The notes under the pieces were generated by a model. It saw only the letters and a program-made list of their open reading frames with translations. It ran no database searches and had not been told where the DNA came from. The position numbers and the translations under genes are program-made. Below, one piece after another: positions 13,401 through 26,300 of a stretch of DNA of 64,000 nucleotides; position 1 is the first letter of the stretch, and every line of letters starts with the position of its first letter. The stretch is from Monocercomonoides exilis (lineage: Eukaryota; Preaxostyla; Oxymonadida; Polymastigidae): contig LSRY02000020.1 in the NCBI GenBank assembly GCA_001643675.2, positions 749,001-813,000 of the forward strand, given 5' to 3'.

Positions 13401-15327
13401 TGCCATCAAAACTGTCTTCCTTTTCGTATATCTCATGCTTTCTTCTTTGCTGCTCGTTCATCTGAAAGGACTCTTCTGGATGTTCTCTTTGACTTTCTCC
13501 TTCTCTCCTTCTTCTTTTTCTTCTTCTTCTATCACCTTTTGTTGCCTTCTGCATCCGTTTTCTGCTCTTTTCATTTCTTCTCTTCATCAGTCGCTTCCTT
13601 TTTTCAACAACATGCTCCTTTTCTGTAGCAAGCTGCTGCTCTTTTTCTGCGAGCGAATGATTTTTCAGTGCAACTTCAATCAGACAATCGAGAAGCTGGG
13701 TGAATGTATCGAGAAACATGATTGCAAAATACAGAATCGCTGGCCCAAAGATGACTGTTGGATGCTGCATTGTCGACAGGAAAAACGCAGAACGAGAAGA
13801 AGAAGAAGAAGAAGAAGAAATCAATTGTGAATCTGAAGTGTTTATCTGATTTTGCATGGAATCATTAAGTAATGTTGCACGTCCAGCCGAAGAGGTGTTT
13901 GTCGAATTAACACACAATTCGCTTGATAAGCGCACACCAAATCCTGAATGAGGAGCATACTCCAAATAGAACAGCAGAAGCAGGTTGGTGATAAACAGAA
14001 GATTCACAGAAAAGTTCCGGAAGACTGTTCTTTTTGTTGATGAAATCGAAGAAGTGGTTGTAGAAGAAGAAGCAGAAGAAGAAGAAGAGTCAGCTACGAG
14101 GGGAGAAACAACTGCAGATGATGGTGTCGAAGCAGAAGAGCTATTCCCAAGCAAAGAAGCTGTCATGGAATAGCCAGAAGCACGAGATGTCTGTGGAAGA
14201 GAAGAAGCAGGTATCGCTGCTGTGTTGAGTGTCTGATCTGGATCTGAGGCTGTTGATTTTTGAAGTGTCTTTGAAGATGCTTTTCCGGATTTGCGAGATG
14301 AAAACAGCAAAGCGGCAAGATCAGAAAATGACAGCAAAAAGAAGCATATCTCAGGAATAGCTATTGGAATGCTGACGGCAAAATATGAAAAATTTAACCC
14401 ATGAAATGCGTGAAGTGATGATGGGAATAAGCATTTTATCATTTGTCGTATGGTTGTTATAATAATTGGTATGCAGCTAGAAAGAGTCGAATAAATATTT
14501 CTAAATAGCTTAAAAGGCCGTGCAATTGCGCTCAATAAAAAAATAGTTTTATGATCTGTGTGGATAGAATTTGGTGCATCTCCAACACTTGAATTAAAAG
14601 GTAAAGTGCAATTTGATGACATTTCCAATGTAGAATTCATCGATAGAATACCTGATTGTATTGATGCATCACTTGAATAGACGTTGTACATCACGCGAAA
14701 CATTAATAGTACGGTTGATAAAATTAACATAGCTCCAACAAAAATAAATGTCACTCGCTTTATGTTCGCATAAGTTCGGGTAAATCTCCATATGTATAAA
14801 AATACATTTCCTTCGGCACAAAAAAGAAGCACAAAGAGATGCTGAACGGGTATTGAAATGATTCCATCGAGATACAGCGGTAAGCACAACACCAACAAAA
14901 ATGAAAAAGGTGAAGTTACAGAAGCAAAAGCATAAAATGTTTGCTCAACCAATACCTAAAGCATTAATCAAATAATGTCAATCACGTTCAAACGAAAATA
15001 AAAGTCATTAGCGATTTATCACATCATAAAAATCAAAAAATATACCGTATCCCAAATCTTCACGCTATTCGTTGAACGAGCGATTAAATAAATGCATACA
15101 GCAACAAGAAAGCACAAGAACCACAGCATAAGTGGAGAAAAAACGTACAACCATTGCCATGTAACTATTCCTTCAAGTTTAAGTGTTAAAAAGAAAACAA
15201 GGCAAAGAAGAAGGAAAGAAGCCACAAATGTCAAATAGTTCGATAGGACTTGAGCTCCATCTGTTCCTTCAATGCAAACCCAGCAATATGGCAAAGGCTT
15301 TCGCGCGGATTTCGATGGGTTCGCCAT
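4426..15327 (-). CDS. Giant TMEM185-like multipass membrane protein
   Basis: Exons are 15327-15046, 14955-10257 and 10079-4426, giving 3,544 residues. Exon 1 holds two hydrophobic helices with LTLKLEGIVTW and WLYVFSPLMLW, closely matching the KLDGII-W-W--VF-PLW signature of TMEM185/fragile-X-F-associated proteins. The start of exon 2 (LCLPLYLDGIIS) and later blocks (FVFLPMWINSFLFVILMGFL near residue 2554, WVKLFSPLWLMYAIGVFF, LGLVHIGLPCAILFNFCICL near 3227) repeat that pattern. More than a dozen membrane segments are spread along the chain. Between them lie very long Ser-, Glu- and Lys-rich loops. Usual family members are a few hundred residues, so most of the length is insertion. The tail has a His cluster near residue 3460. 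It presumably sits in an internal or plasma membrane; its function is unknown. The family call rests on motif resemblance. Confidence 0.7.
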
Positions 15328-15564
15328 TGATCTTTTTCAATAATCTTTTTATTCTCAAAACATGAACAAAAATTATTATAAAAATGAATTATATTTAAGG
15401 AAGCACTTAGAATAAAAATAAAGACAATTCATTACAAAAAAATATTCATTGACCCTTTTTATTTTTTGTGATTTGACATTCTCGTTCATTTGTTGATTGC
15501 CGAGGAATTTCTTTTTTGATTCAAAATTTCTCGATATAAAGTTGCGTACAATATAGTCTAAAAC
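15328..15564. promoter_or_regulatory. Shared 5' region of a divergent gene pair
   Basis: These 237 bp separate the start codons of the TMEM185-like gene (-) and the LRR-PP2C gene (+), so both promoters must lie here or within the genes. The sequence is AT-rich. I could not identify a convincing core element. Confidence 0.5.
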
Positions 15565-18500
15565 ATGGGACCTACGCCTAGTTCAATTAAAACGGGCCAG
15601 TCCTTAAATCTCGAAGGAAAATCACTTTCTAATATCCCTCAAGAAGTTCTGAAGCTAAACCTGCAAGATATCGAGCAACTAAATGCGTCTACAAATTTTT
15701 TGGAAGAACTTGCAGATTTGCAAACGGCTTTCCCTTCCATGAAGTCCATGAATATTTCGAGAAATATGTTTAGGCATTTTCCACAAACTTTATCTGGAAT
15801 GAAAAATTTGGAAGTTCTTGTTTGCCACATAAAGATGCATTTCTTTTTGAAAACAAAATAATAATGCATTGTTTTTCAAAACTTGTGAATTTAGGACTTA
15901 AGTCACAACTTGATTGAAGACTTTCCACATATTATTCTGCCAAAATTGAAAGAATTATGGATTCACACAAATTGCTTGTTGTCGATTCCTCATGATCTTG
16001 GAATCCTTTTTCCAAATCTTGTGCTCCTTTTAATTCAAAGAAATAGGTCTATTTTTGTAGTTTTTTGATTGAAATAACTTAAAAGAATTTGATTTCAGAA
16101 TAATGACATTTCCCTACATAAACTTACCATTGCTGACACGGATAGAAGGCGAGTACAATCAAATAAAGTCCATTGATCGGGTTATAAACGCACCTGTTCT
16201 AACGACTTTATCCTTTCCTCTGAATGATATTTCTGTTTTTTCTCTTCCATTTCAATCAAACATTCGTCAATTGACTCATCTTGATCTTCGATTCAACCTT
16301 TTGAGATCCATTCCCGAACAGGTGCGTTTTTTTCATTTGTTTTGCACGCTTTCTGTAATAAGCAGTCATTTCCACTTTTATTATTGATTTATTAAATTTC
16401 TCAGACTTGGCTTCATCTTAGTAATGTGCGAGAATTGGGCCTTTCACACAACCAATTGTGCGCTCTTCCGAATTCACTGGGCTCTTTGATGTCGAATCTG
16501 GAAGAATTGTGGATTGGAGAAAATTGTCTTGTTGAACTGCCAATCTCAATAACAAACATGAAGGTTAGCTTCTGTTCTTTCAAAAAACAGCGAATAATTT
16601 CGAAATCTCTTTTTATTTTATATTTAACAACATCTAATTGCTTCTAAACTTCTATTTTATAATGAATGCTCTTTCTGTCAAATTTCTGTAACAGCATCTG
16701 AGCTTCATCCACGCCCCTTCCAATTGTCTTCGAACATGCCCTCCTTTTCTGCTGAATCCTTCGCCAACAAAAGTCAACGTCTCCAACAATTTCCTAGAAT
16801 CGACGCCTCTTCTTGGCCAGTCGGTGGTGGCATTCACAGCAGACCACAACAGAATAGAAGAAGTTGTCCGTATGCTTTGGAGGATACTTGGAGAAAAGTT
16901 GATTAGGGTGGAATTTTATTTTTTTTTTCTTTTTTGAAGATTAATGGAGAAAGTGAAAATTGAAGCAGAAAAAAAATTTGATATTTTCATTTGAATTTAT
17001 TCTTTTTTTGAGAGAGAGAGAATTATGAGAGTTTTATTGAGTTCAAACAAATATTCATAATTAATTTTTTATGAAAAAAAATAACTTTATTCTTTACATT
17101 CTTTCCCCCCAGCATTCTCCCCTTCCTCTCAACTACAGGCCCTTTGGCTTCGCTGGAACCGCCTGACAACCGTCCCCGATACCATTTTAGCGCTTCCGCT
17201 GAGCACACTTCTGTTAGGCGGCAACAAGCTCAGCGAAATTGCCAACAACTTTTCGCTGATGACCTCCCTTCGTGTATTAGACCTCTCCTTCAACCACTTG
17301 AGCGAGGTGCCTGTCTGCCTCTCTTCCCTCTGGCTGCTGACGAAGCTCAACTTGGCCTTCAACCACATCTCATCCGTCCCTTCCTGGCTGTTCGTACTGC
17401 CCATGCTGCGGGTGCTTGTTTTGAGCGGGAACAAAATTAAAGATCTTCCTTCTGTTGAAGACATGAGGGACATCATCAGACGCTCAGCAGAAATGTATCC
17501 ATCCAATTTCCGCACTGCGATGAATTCAGCAGCTTTGTCTTCGTCTTCATCTACATCTTCAGCTTCTGCTTCTGCCTCTTCCTCTGATTCTACTTCCTTA
17601 CCAAATTCTCCTTCGTCTTCATCATCATCATCTTCTTCTTCCTCTGATTTTGGCGTGTCTGTCTATCGCTCTGTCATTATGAACGCATTAAACACATCAA
17701 AAGGAGGTGTAAATTCATTCACTGACATTGAAAATGCCTCAAACATAGTCGAATTGTTTCCTCAATCTATTCCCAAACCAGAAAATGACACAAAGCCACA
17801 CACAATAACTGCAAAAGAACAGCTTTCAAACAACAATTCTTTGGGCACTTCTTCTGAGAATGCATCATCTTCTGACTCATCTTCAAGATTTTCCTCTCAA
17901 AAAGACACAAAAACAGCCTCAGATTCGTCTGACCGCATTTTCCATTCGAAGACTTCAGCATTCCGAAAAGTGGCTGACCACTCAATCAGTCGGAAAAAAG
18001 AGAAAGAAAAAGAAAAAGAAAAAGAGAAAGAGAAGATGTCAAGAGAGCTTGAAGCAGATATACAGTCCAAAATGCTCAGCCTGGGAATCGGCTACCAGCA
18101 GATGATGGTGCCTTCCCCTTCCACACTCCCCTGTGCTGTTCCGAACATTCCTCCTTCTGCCTCTTTGTCTCCGCTCGTCCACCTTTCGCTCTCGTCTAAC
18201 CATCTCACTGCTTTCCCTCCGCTTATCCTCCAGTTCTCCTGTTTAGAGACGCTCTTGCTCGCACACAATGCCATTCCTTCTGTCCCAGACTCACTTCTCA
18301 TTCTCCAGCCGTCGCTTTCTCGCTTAGACCTCTCATACAACCAGATTTCAATGCTTTCACCATCTTTTATTCCACCTTCACACAAAATGGCGTATTTTGA
18401 TGTTTCGCACAATAAGCTGAAGGAAATACCCACAAAAATCGCTTGTTGTGTGCCGGCGCTGCAGAAGGCATCGCTCGAGGCATACCGCCGGGCAATGAAG

Positions 18501-21500
18501 AGGAAAGCACTCAGAAGAAGCAGGAGAGCAGCGATGAAAGGAGAGGGAAAGGAGAATGAGATGAAGGAAAGGGAAGAAGGAGAAGAAGGAGGAGAAGGGA
18601 AAGGGATAAAGACAGAGAATGACAATAAAGTTGCTGTGAGCACTGAATGCAATAACAATAATGAAATTGCTCCACTTGAAGAAAAAGAAATAAGTGCATC
18701 TTCAGATTTAACGTCAAAACCAGAAATAAATACTGAATCTTCCACAATCTCTTCTTCCATTCCACCAACATCACCACCGGAAAGTGCATCCAATCCCTCT
18801 CAAACAGATCAATCAACGCAGTCAACTATTTCATCAGAATCATCTGAGTCATCAGAAGCATCAAAAACATCACAGACATCACAGACATCGCAAGCATCGC
18901 AAGCTTCGCCTTATCTCCGCTCCGAGTCATTGTACCAACGCTATCTCTCTTCCTCACAGTCTGCATTCTCTGACACACCTGCTTCTAATCCCACAGCTTC
19001 CCTGTCTATTCAACCAAAGACAGACTTCACCATCACACAACCAAAACCATCCCCCCAGTCTTTGAAATCTCTTTCCGCCTCGTATCTCACTGAATCTCTT
19101 CGTGTTCCTCTTCCTTTCCCGCTCAACCGCTTCCTCTCCATCGAGCAGCTGAAGGCAGTTTTTGCTTCGCTTCCAGACGGCTTCCTTCCCCGTGTGCTTG
19201 TTCCAAAGGCCGACCCGTCGCTTCTGGCGCCTGTCACATTCAAAGACACAACAAGGGCAAAAGAGAAGGAGAAAACAAACAGCGCAGCAGAGGGGGAGAT
19301 GAAAGGGATAGGAAATAAAGTGGAGATGGGGAACCAGACAAAGGGAGGCATTGCAGGCAGTGCTGATAATTCGGCTTCTTCTTCTTCCTCTGTCGCTTCT
19401 TCTCTGCTATCGTCATCTTCTGTTGGCAGTTTGGATATTCCTTCAAAGACGAGCAGTTTTGATGGCTCATCTTTCTTTTCTCGCGCGTCTGCCTCGGTTT
19501 CTTCTTCTCCTTCCTCTTTTTCCTCTTCTACAACGTCAGTAGCATCAGCTCCATCAGCAACCACTTCGACTTTATTTCCTCCTTCCTATTCGGATTACTC
19601 AGCTACTGCTACATCTTCTACTCCCGATGGATCAGGAACAACAACCTCTTCTTCCTCTCCTTCTTCCTCTTTATCATCCTCCTCCTCCTCTTCTTCTTCC
19701 TCTTCTTCTTCTCCCAACCCATCCAGTTCCCCCTCAGACGCAACCACAATAATGCCTGCCCCACCCACATTTCTTCCCACCGGTGCTTGTGGTGTAGTAG
19801 TCGGTAACATCGATCCATTAACAGTCATTTTACAGGTCACTTCCTCCAAACAGCTTCAGAACGACTCTCTTCCCTTTCCCAGCCTGCCATCGACTCAGCT
19901 GCCTCACCCGCTCAACAACCCTTTCCTCAAAACACGCTCTTCTCCATCTGCGCTGCTCGCCTCGTGTGTTTCTTTCGGGTCGCTTTCTTCGCCGCCGGAA
20001 AGTCAAATGGCAGCAGACCGGCCGTGGCTAATGTATTGTGATTTGTCGTTCAATTACATCGGCGCATTAAAAATTGGAGAGGAAATGGAGTTTTATTTGA
20101 AGTCGTTTAGAAAGAGAGCGAGGAGAGGTTTGACATGGATGCTGAAGAAGATGATTGCGAAGGAAAGAGAAGAGGCAATAAAAAATGAAAGGAGAAGCAA
20201 AATAATTGGAAGAGAGAAGAAGAAAAGAGGCAGAAAAAGGAATAATGCTTATCAAAGTGATGAAGAAAACATCTCAACAGAAGAAGAGGAGGAGGAGGAG
20301 AAAGATGAAGATGAAGGTGAAGAAGATGAAGATGAGGAGGAAGAAGAAGAGAATGAAGAAAATCAAACTAAAACTTTAACGCAAGAAGAAAGAAATAGAA
20401 TGAAGGAGGAAATGAAAGTGATAAATGGACTTTTCCGCGAAAGGAAAGAGGTTTATGATCCACATTTATTAGCTCAGAAGTCACAAAATGAAGAAAGAAA
20501 AGAAGGAAATCACAAGTTGAATGAAAAAGATGAAAAAGAAGATAAAGAAGGAGAGATTGAGAAAAGTGAAATTCAGAAGAATGTGCAAGAAACTGAAAGC
20601 GGTTTTGGAAATGAAGAGGAAAACGAGGAATCAGTGAACGAAGAAAGAAAAGCGGATCAACCAAAGAAAGAAATTTTGATTGATGAAAAAGATAGTTCTG
20701 CTGAACAACAAACGCAAATAACGAAGAAAGAAGACAAAAAGTTAAAAAAACGAAAAAGACAGAAAGAAAAAGAAGGATCAGAAGAAGGTTCAACAACATC
20801 AACATCATCATCATCAGAAGCATCATCAGAAGAACCAGCAGAATCGTTCACAGACAGCGGGACACAAGAAGATGACTGGAAGGAGACGGTGGAAGAGGAG
20901 GAGAATTCAAGCACATCAGCCACCACAGACTCTGAGGAGAGGGAGAAGGAGAGGCGAAAGAGAAGAGAACAGCGAGAAAGGGAGATTATTGACAGAAAGA
21001 ACGCAGAAAGAATGAAGCTGCAGGAGAAGTTCAAGTTGAGGCTTGAGCAGCTGGAAATGCAGAGGAAAAGGATGAAAGAGAGGGAGAAAAGAGAGAAAAT
21101 GGAAAGAAGAAAAATGAAAGGCAAAAACAAACAAGGCAATAAAAAGGAAGACGGAACTGCTCAAAAAGGAGAATATAAGCAAAAGAAACCATCTTCTTTT
21201 TCAACTCCATCAAAAGACCAACCAATCACTTTGCCTCCTCTCTATCGCCCTCCAAATAAACTAAAAAAATCAAAATCTTCTTTCTCAGAGAAGAAAACGG
21301 TGTCTGACTCTTTCTCCTCCTCCAGTCTGCACCACATGCATTCTTCTGCATTTCCCAAGCTCGAATCAATCGATCGGCCTGCTACTGCGTCGCACTCAGC
21401 AAAAAAGAAAGTTAAGCAGAAGCAACATCAGCAACAACATCAGATGAGGATGAAGCAGATGAAGCACAAGGCCAATAAAGGATACATCCCTCGTGTGGAT

Positions 21501-23315
21501 ACAGAATTCCTTGCCACAACTGCTTCATTCAAGCCAACCTTGTTTTCGCGCTTTGTCTATTCGCGCACGTTCACCCAGCTTGTCTACCTCTTTCTGTCAA
21601 ACACATCACGCCCGCTGCTCCGCTGCCTGTCGTCTTCAGTTCATCCGCTGAATGAGCTGCCGTGGTGGATTGGCAGTGGAGTGGGGCTGTTTGAGTGGGA
21701 GTACTGCAGACGAAGGAGGAAAGCGCTGAAGGAGGAGATGAGAAAAGTGCTGGGGGTGGCGAGGAATAACTTGTGGAGGTTGGAATATAAGAGGGAGAAG
21801 AGAAGAAGAGAAAGAGAAAGAGAAAGAAACAATTGGAAAGCAAAAGAAAGCGAGGGATCAGACAAAAATGAACAAAAAGAAGCACTTTCATTTTTCGAAT
21901 CTATTCCACAGCCACTTGGACAAGCAACGAATGATATTACCAACTTCACAGCTTCTGAAGCAAATCCACAAAACTTGAACAGTCAAAAGGAACAAGCTGA
22001 AGAAGCAGTATTGTCTTCTGATCTGGCTGCAGTGATTATGGCACTTCCTCTCAACTCTCCTTCATTTATGGAGTTCTTTTTGAGACACATGCGAATGTTG
22101 GAGAAAGAAAAGATGCTGAAATCCTTGAGAAAACCAAATGAAATAAAAAGGAATAAAATAACAGAAGGTAAAAATGATTGGAAGAGTTCTGATGAAAAAG
22201 AGTCAAAAGATGCAAAAGACAAAAAAGAAGGAAAAGATGAGAAGCAGCAAAATGTGCCAGTTATTGAAGAGAATTCTAATACAAACACGAATATCAACAC
22301 AACAATATCACCAACTGAATCAGCAATCATCGCATCCGTCCGCAATTCTCAAACCACTTCTCCTTTCACACCCTCTTTTTCTTCTTCTTCTTCTCTTTCT
22401 TCTTCTTCCTCCTCTTCCTCTTCTCCTTCTCCTCATCGCTCTCCTCAGATGCTCCCAACAACTCGCATGGTCCGCTCCAAAGTGCGACACACTTTTGATC
22501 AGATGGCAATGGACGAAGACGATTCACTGCCTCATCTCCCGCCGCATTTCGGAGGTGTATCTTATCACAAGCAGCGCATGGCAAGAAGAAGAGAAAGAGA
22601 AAGAGAAGTTGTGTGTGCTTCGAACGGGGTGGAGTTTGAGGAAGGAGCTGCGATGGAAGCGAACTATGAGGAAGAAGAAGAAGATGATGGTGACGATAAG
22701 AAGGAGAGTGATGGTAACGAAGATGAAGAGAATAACGAGGAATCAAACAAAGAAGACGAGAAGGCAAAGAAAGCAGTTGAAGATTCGAGCACTGAAAGGA
22801 ACGTATTGTCTGCTGAAGGCAGTAATCCTGAGGAAACAACAGAGCAGCCAAGTTCTGATCCATTTTCACTGACTGATCTTGTTCCTTATTCTTATAATCA
22901 ATACATGCTCCACCAGCCAGGCACTCCATGCACACCACATTCATTCCATCAGCAGAACAACAGTATTTCTATGGAAGGATCCTTTTCTGTTTCTGCTTCT
23001 TCTTCTTCAGCAGCAGCTCTTCAGCTTTGCCCTATCTGCTTCCCCCCATTCAGAGATGTGGCTATCAACGTTTTCTCTCCACGTGTCGACAGAATGACGG
23101 GAAGTCCTTCCATTTCAGCTGCATCTTCGCCTTCCTCTTCTTCTTCTTCTTCTTCTTCTTCTTCTTCATCGTCTTCTTCATCTTCTTATTATCCACACTC
23201 CACTTTATCGTCTTCTTCCTCGTCTTCTTCAAATTCCCTGTTCAAAATGGATATGAAGTTGGACTCATCCACTTCATCTCCTTCTGCTTTATCTCCTTCT
23301 GTTACATCTTTCTCC

Positions 23316-23346
<31 letters not shown>

Positions 23347-26300
23347 CCTTTTTGAGAGATCATTCGGATTCTCCTCTGTCACATTCCATTCCTCTTCCTT
23401 CCTCAGACACTTTGATGCCTTCTCCTCCTTCTTCTCCTCTTGTCTCTTCTTCTCCTCCACACAATTCACAATCACCCACTTCTCCTGTTGCGTTAGAGCC
23501 TTCATCCATTTCTTCTTCTTCTTCTCCTCCTCCTCCTCCTCTTCCTTCTCTTCTTCTTTCTTCTTTTTCTTCAAATGAATCATCTTGCAATGCACCTTCA
23601 TCTTTTCCTTCTTCTGATGATGGTTTACTTCAATCTCCACTGAATTCTTCTTCTGTCAACATTCTTTCTTCACCAGAAACACTTCACAAGCACATCAAAG
23701 AAATGAGCATGAAGCATTTTGATGAAATAGAACGCTCCATAAATGCAAAGAAATCAGCACATAATCATCAAAAGAAACAAGAATTTGAAAATCAAAATGA
23801 AAAGACTAAGAATTCTGATAATTATAATACAAAAAATAGCATCATTTTGGAACAATCACTCCGTAACAATTCATCTCAATTAGACAAAATGACAGCAAAT
23901 GAAGCTTCTGGTAACACAACAACAGCTACACCATTAAATGAGCTATCCAACCCACAAACCGAATCATCCGCATCTTCTTCTGATAAATCTCCACAAGATG
24001 CTTCAATTCCTTCATCCAATTATTGTTCCTGTTCTAATTCACAATCACAATCGCAACCTCAATCTCAGTCAATTTCACAAACGCAATCCCTTCCTCAATC
24101 GAAACCACCCACCCGCTCGCACAAGCACTCGCCTTCTCCTCCTCCTCTCCATCGCCCTTCGCTCCGCATCCACAACGTTGCATGTGCCGAGACACAAGGC
24201 TTGCGTCCTTCAATGGAAGACTCCTGCCTGCTTGTCCCTGTTGATGGCTGGGACATCGAAAAATTGGTAGAAAATGGAGAGAAGAGGATTCTGTACAGAA
24301 TTTTGAGTTATCCGGCGGAGTTGAGGTTTACAAAGAGAGGAATGGAGATGATGAACAACAGAGAATTCAGATTGTGGAATAAGAGAATGGAAAGAAGAAA
24401 GAGAGAAAGAGAACAACAACAACAAATGCAGTCAAAAGAAAAGATAAACAAAGCAGATGATGCAGTATGTAGCAAAGATAGCAAAGATGAAGAAAACAAT
24501 AGTGTTTCAAGGAATAATTCTCGATTTCCTTCTCCTGTATCATCCTCAGTCATCTTCCAGAAATCGCTCTCGCTGCGTGCTGCAAACAAAAAACTCCTTT
24601 CTTCCATTTCTCCTTCTCCTCCTTTACCTTCATCAACTCCATTGTCTCCTCTTCTTTCATCATCATCATCTTCTTCTTCTTCTTCAACACAAACCACAGA
24701 AACATGCCCGTATTTCTCTCCTTCAATCAAAGGGTGCGGAATCTACGCTGTTTTTGATGGCCACAAAGGACCCCAATCTGCTTTGTTCCTTTCTTCCCAT
24801 TTTGTCGCTGCTTTTGTTGAAGAAGCGAATAAGTTGATTGATTCAGATGTGTTCAAAAGAAAGAGGAAAGAGGAAATGAAAAAAGAGGAAGAAAAGAAAA
24901 ATAAAGAACAGAAATGCAATAAAGATGAAGCAGACGATGAAAATGGCACCAGAAAAGGATCTTTTAACACTCAGTTTTATAAATCGTCATCTTGCTTGTC
25001 TTTTTCTGCTTCTTCACCACATCTTTCTCCTTCTCTTTCTACAGCCTCATCATCATCTTCTTCTTTTTCCCCATTGCCTCAGTCACTTATTCCCTTGCTC
25101 CTCACCAACACACTCAACCATCTCTCTCATGAAATCCAGCATGTCTACCACATTCCCGATGGCTCCTGTGCTGTTGTCGCTGTTGTCACCCCTTCAAAAG
25201 TGTTTGTCGCAAACGTGGGTGACTCAAGAGCTGTTCTTGTTTCTCGGTTCTTCCCAAAAATGGCAAAGATGAGGATTTCGAGCGAAGAAATTGTAAATGG
25301 AAGCAAAGAGAAGAAAGAAGCAGAGAAGATGAATGAAAAGGATGGGGAAAGGAGTTTCTCTCAGAAGGAAAGCGAAATTCGCTTTGAAGAGATCAAAAAC
25401 AACAGTTTAGAACATAATTCACCATCGCACTCCAGTTCACGTGCTGTCAACACAAAAGAAGATGAACTTCAAAAAGAACGAGAAGAGAGAAAGAGAGAAA
25501 GAGAGTTGAGAGCAGAAAGAGAAAGGAAGATGATGCGGAATCCGATTTATCCAAATCTCGATTTGTTCACCTCGTTCTGTCCAACAAAACAAGAATTGCC
25601 TTTTGTTTCTGGTGAAAACGAAGAGAAAGGTGGAAATGTGATTGAAGAAGATGAAAAGGAAGTGGAAATGGAGGATGAAAAAGACAATGTTTATGCTAAT
25701 GAAGAAGAAAAGCATGAGAAAGTGGATTGTGACGAAAATAAAACGGAGCATCCAGATGTTTTGGAGAAAGAGAATGAAGCAAACGAAAAGGACTCTTCAG
25801 AAGATGACCGTTCGTCCATTCTCACTATTTCCTCAGACAGTTCACAGGACTTCGTTTCACCAGAGACGGAAATAACAAAATCGAGTGAGAAAGAAGAGGG
25901 GCAAAATGAAGGTAATGCGTTGATTGAAAGCGAAGAAAACAAAGAAATTTGGAACGATGGAAAAGAAGAGATGGAAGAAGTGCAATTAAAGAATGATGTT
26001 GTCAAGGAAAATGTTGTTGCTTCTGAAGAAGTTGTCAAAGATAAGATGGATGAAGAAATTATACCAAAGGATAACTCAAAAAGTGACACCAAAGAATTCA
26101 CTGACATTGTGCATTCGTCATTCGAAGAATCAGGAAACAAAGAAACTCCAACTGTTCCACTCAAAGAAGGCAAAGCAGAAGAGAAAGAGAAAACAAAAGA
26201 AGAGGACGAAAAAGAAGAGAAAACAGCAACTGTAACCACAACTGAGTCTAAAGATGAAGAAGTGGAAATTAAAGAGGCAGAAGAAAAGCCAAAAGTAACA

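Noticed and set aside
23302-23640. Antisense Lys/Glu-rich frame in the PP2C gene
   Set aside because: It is the complement of a poly-Ser TCT tract, so its openness follows from the repeat.
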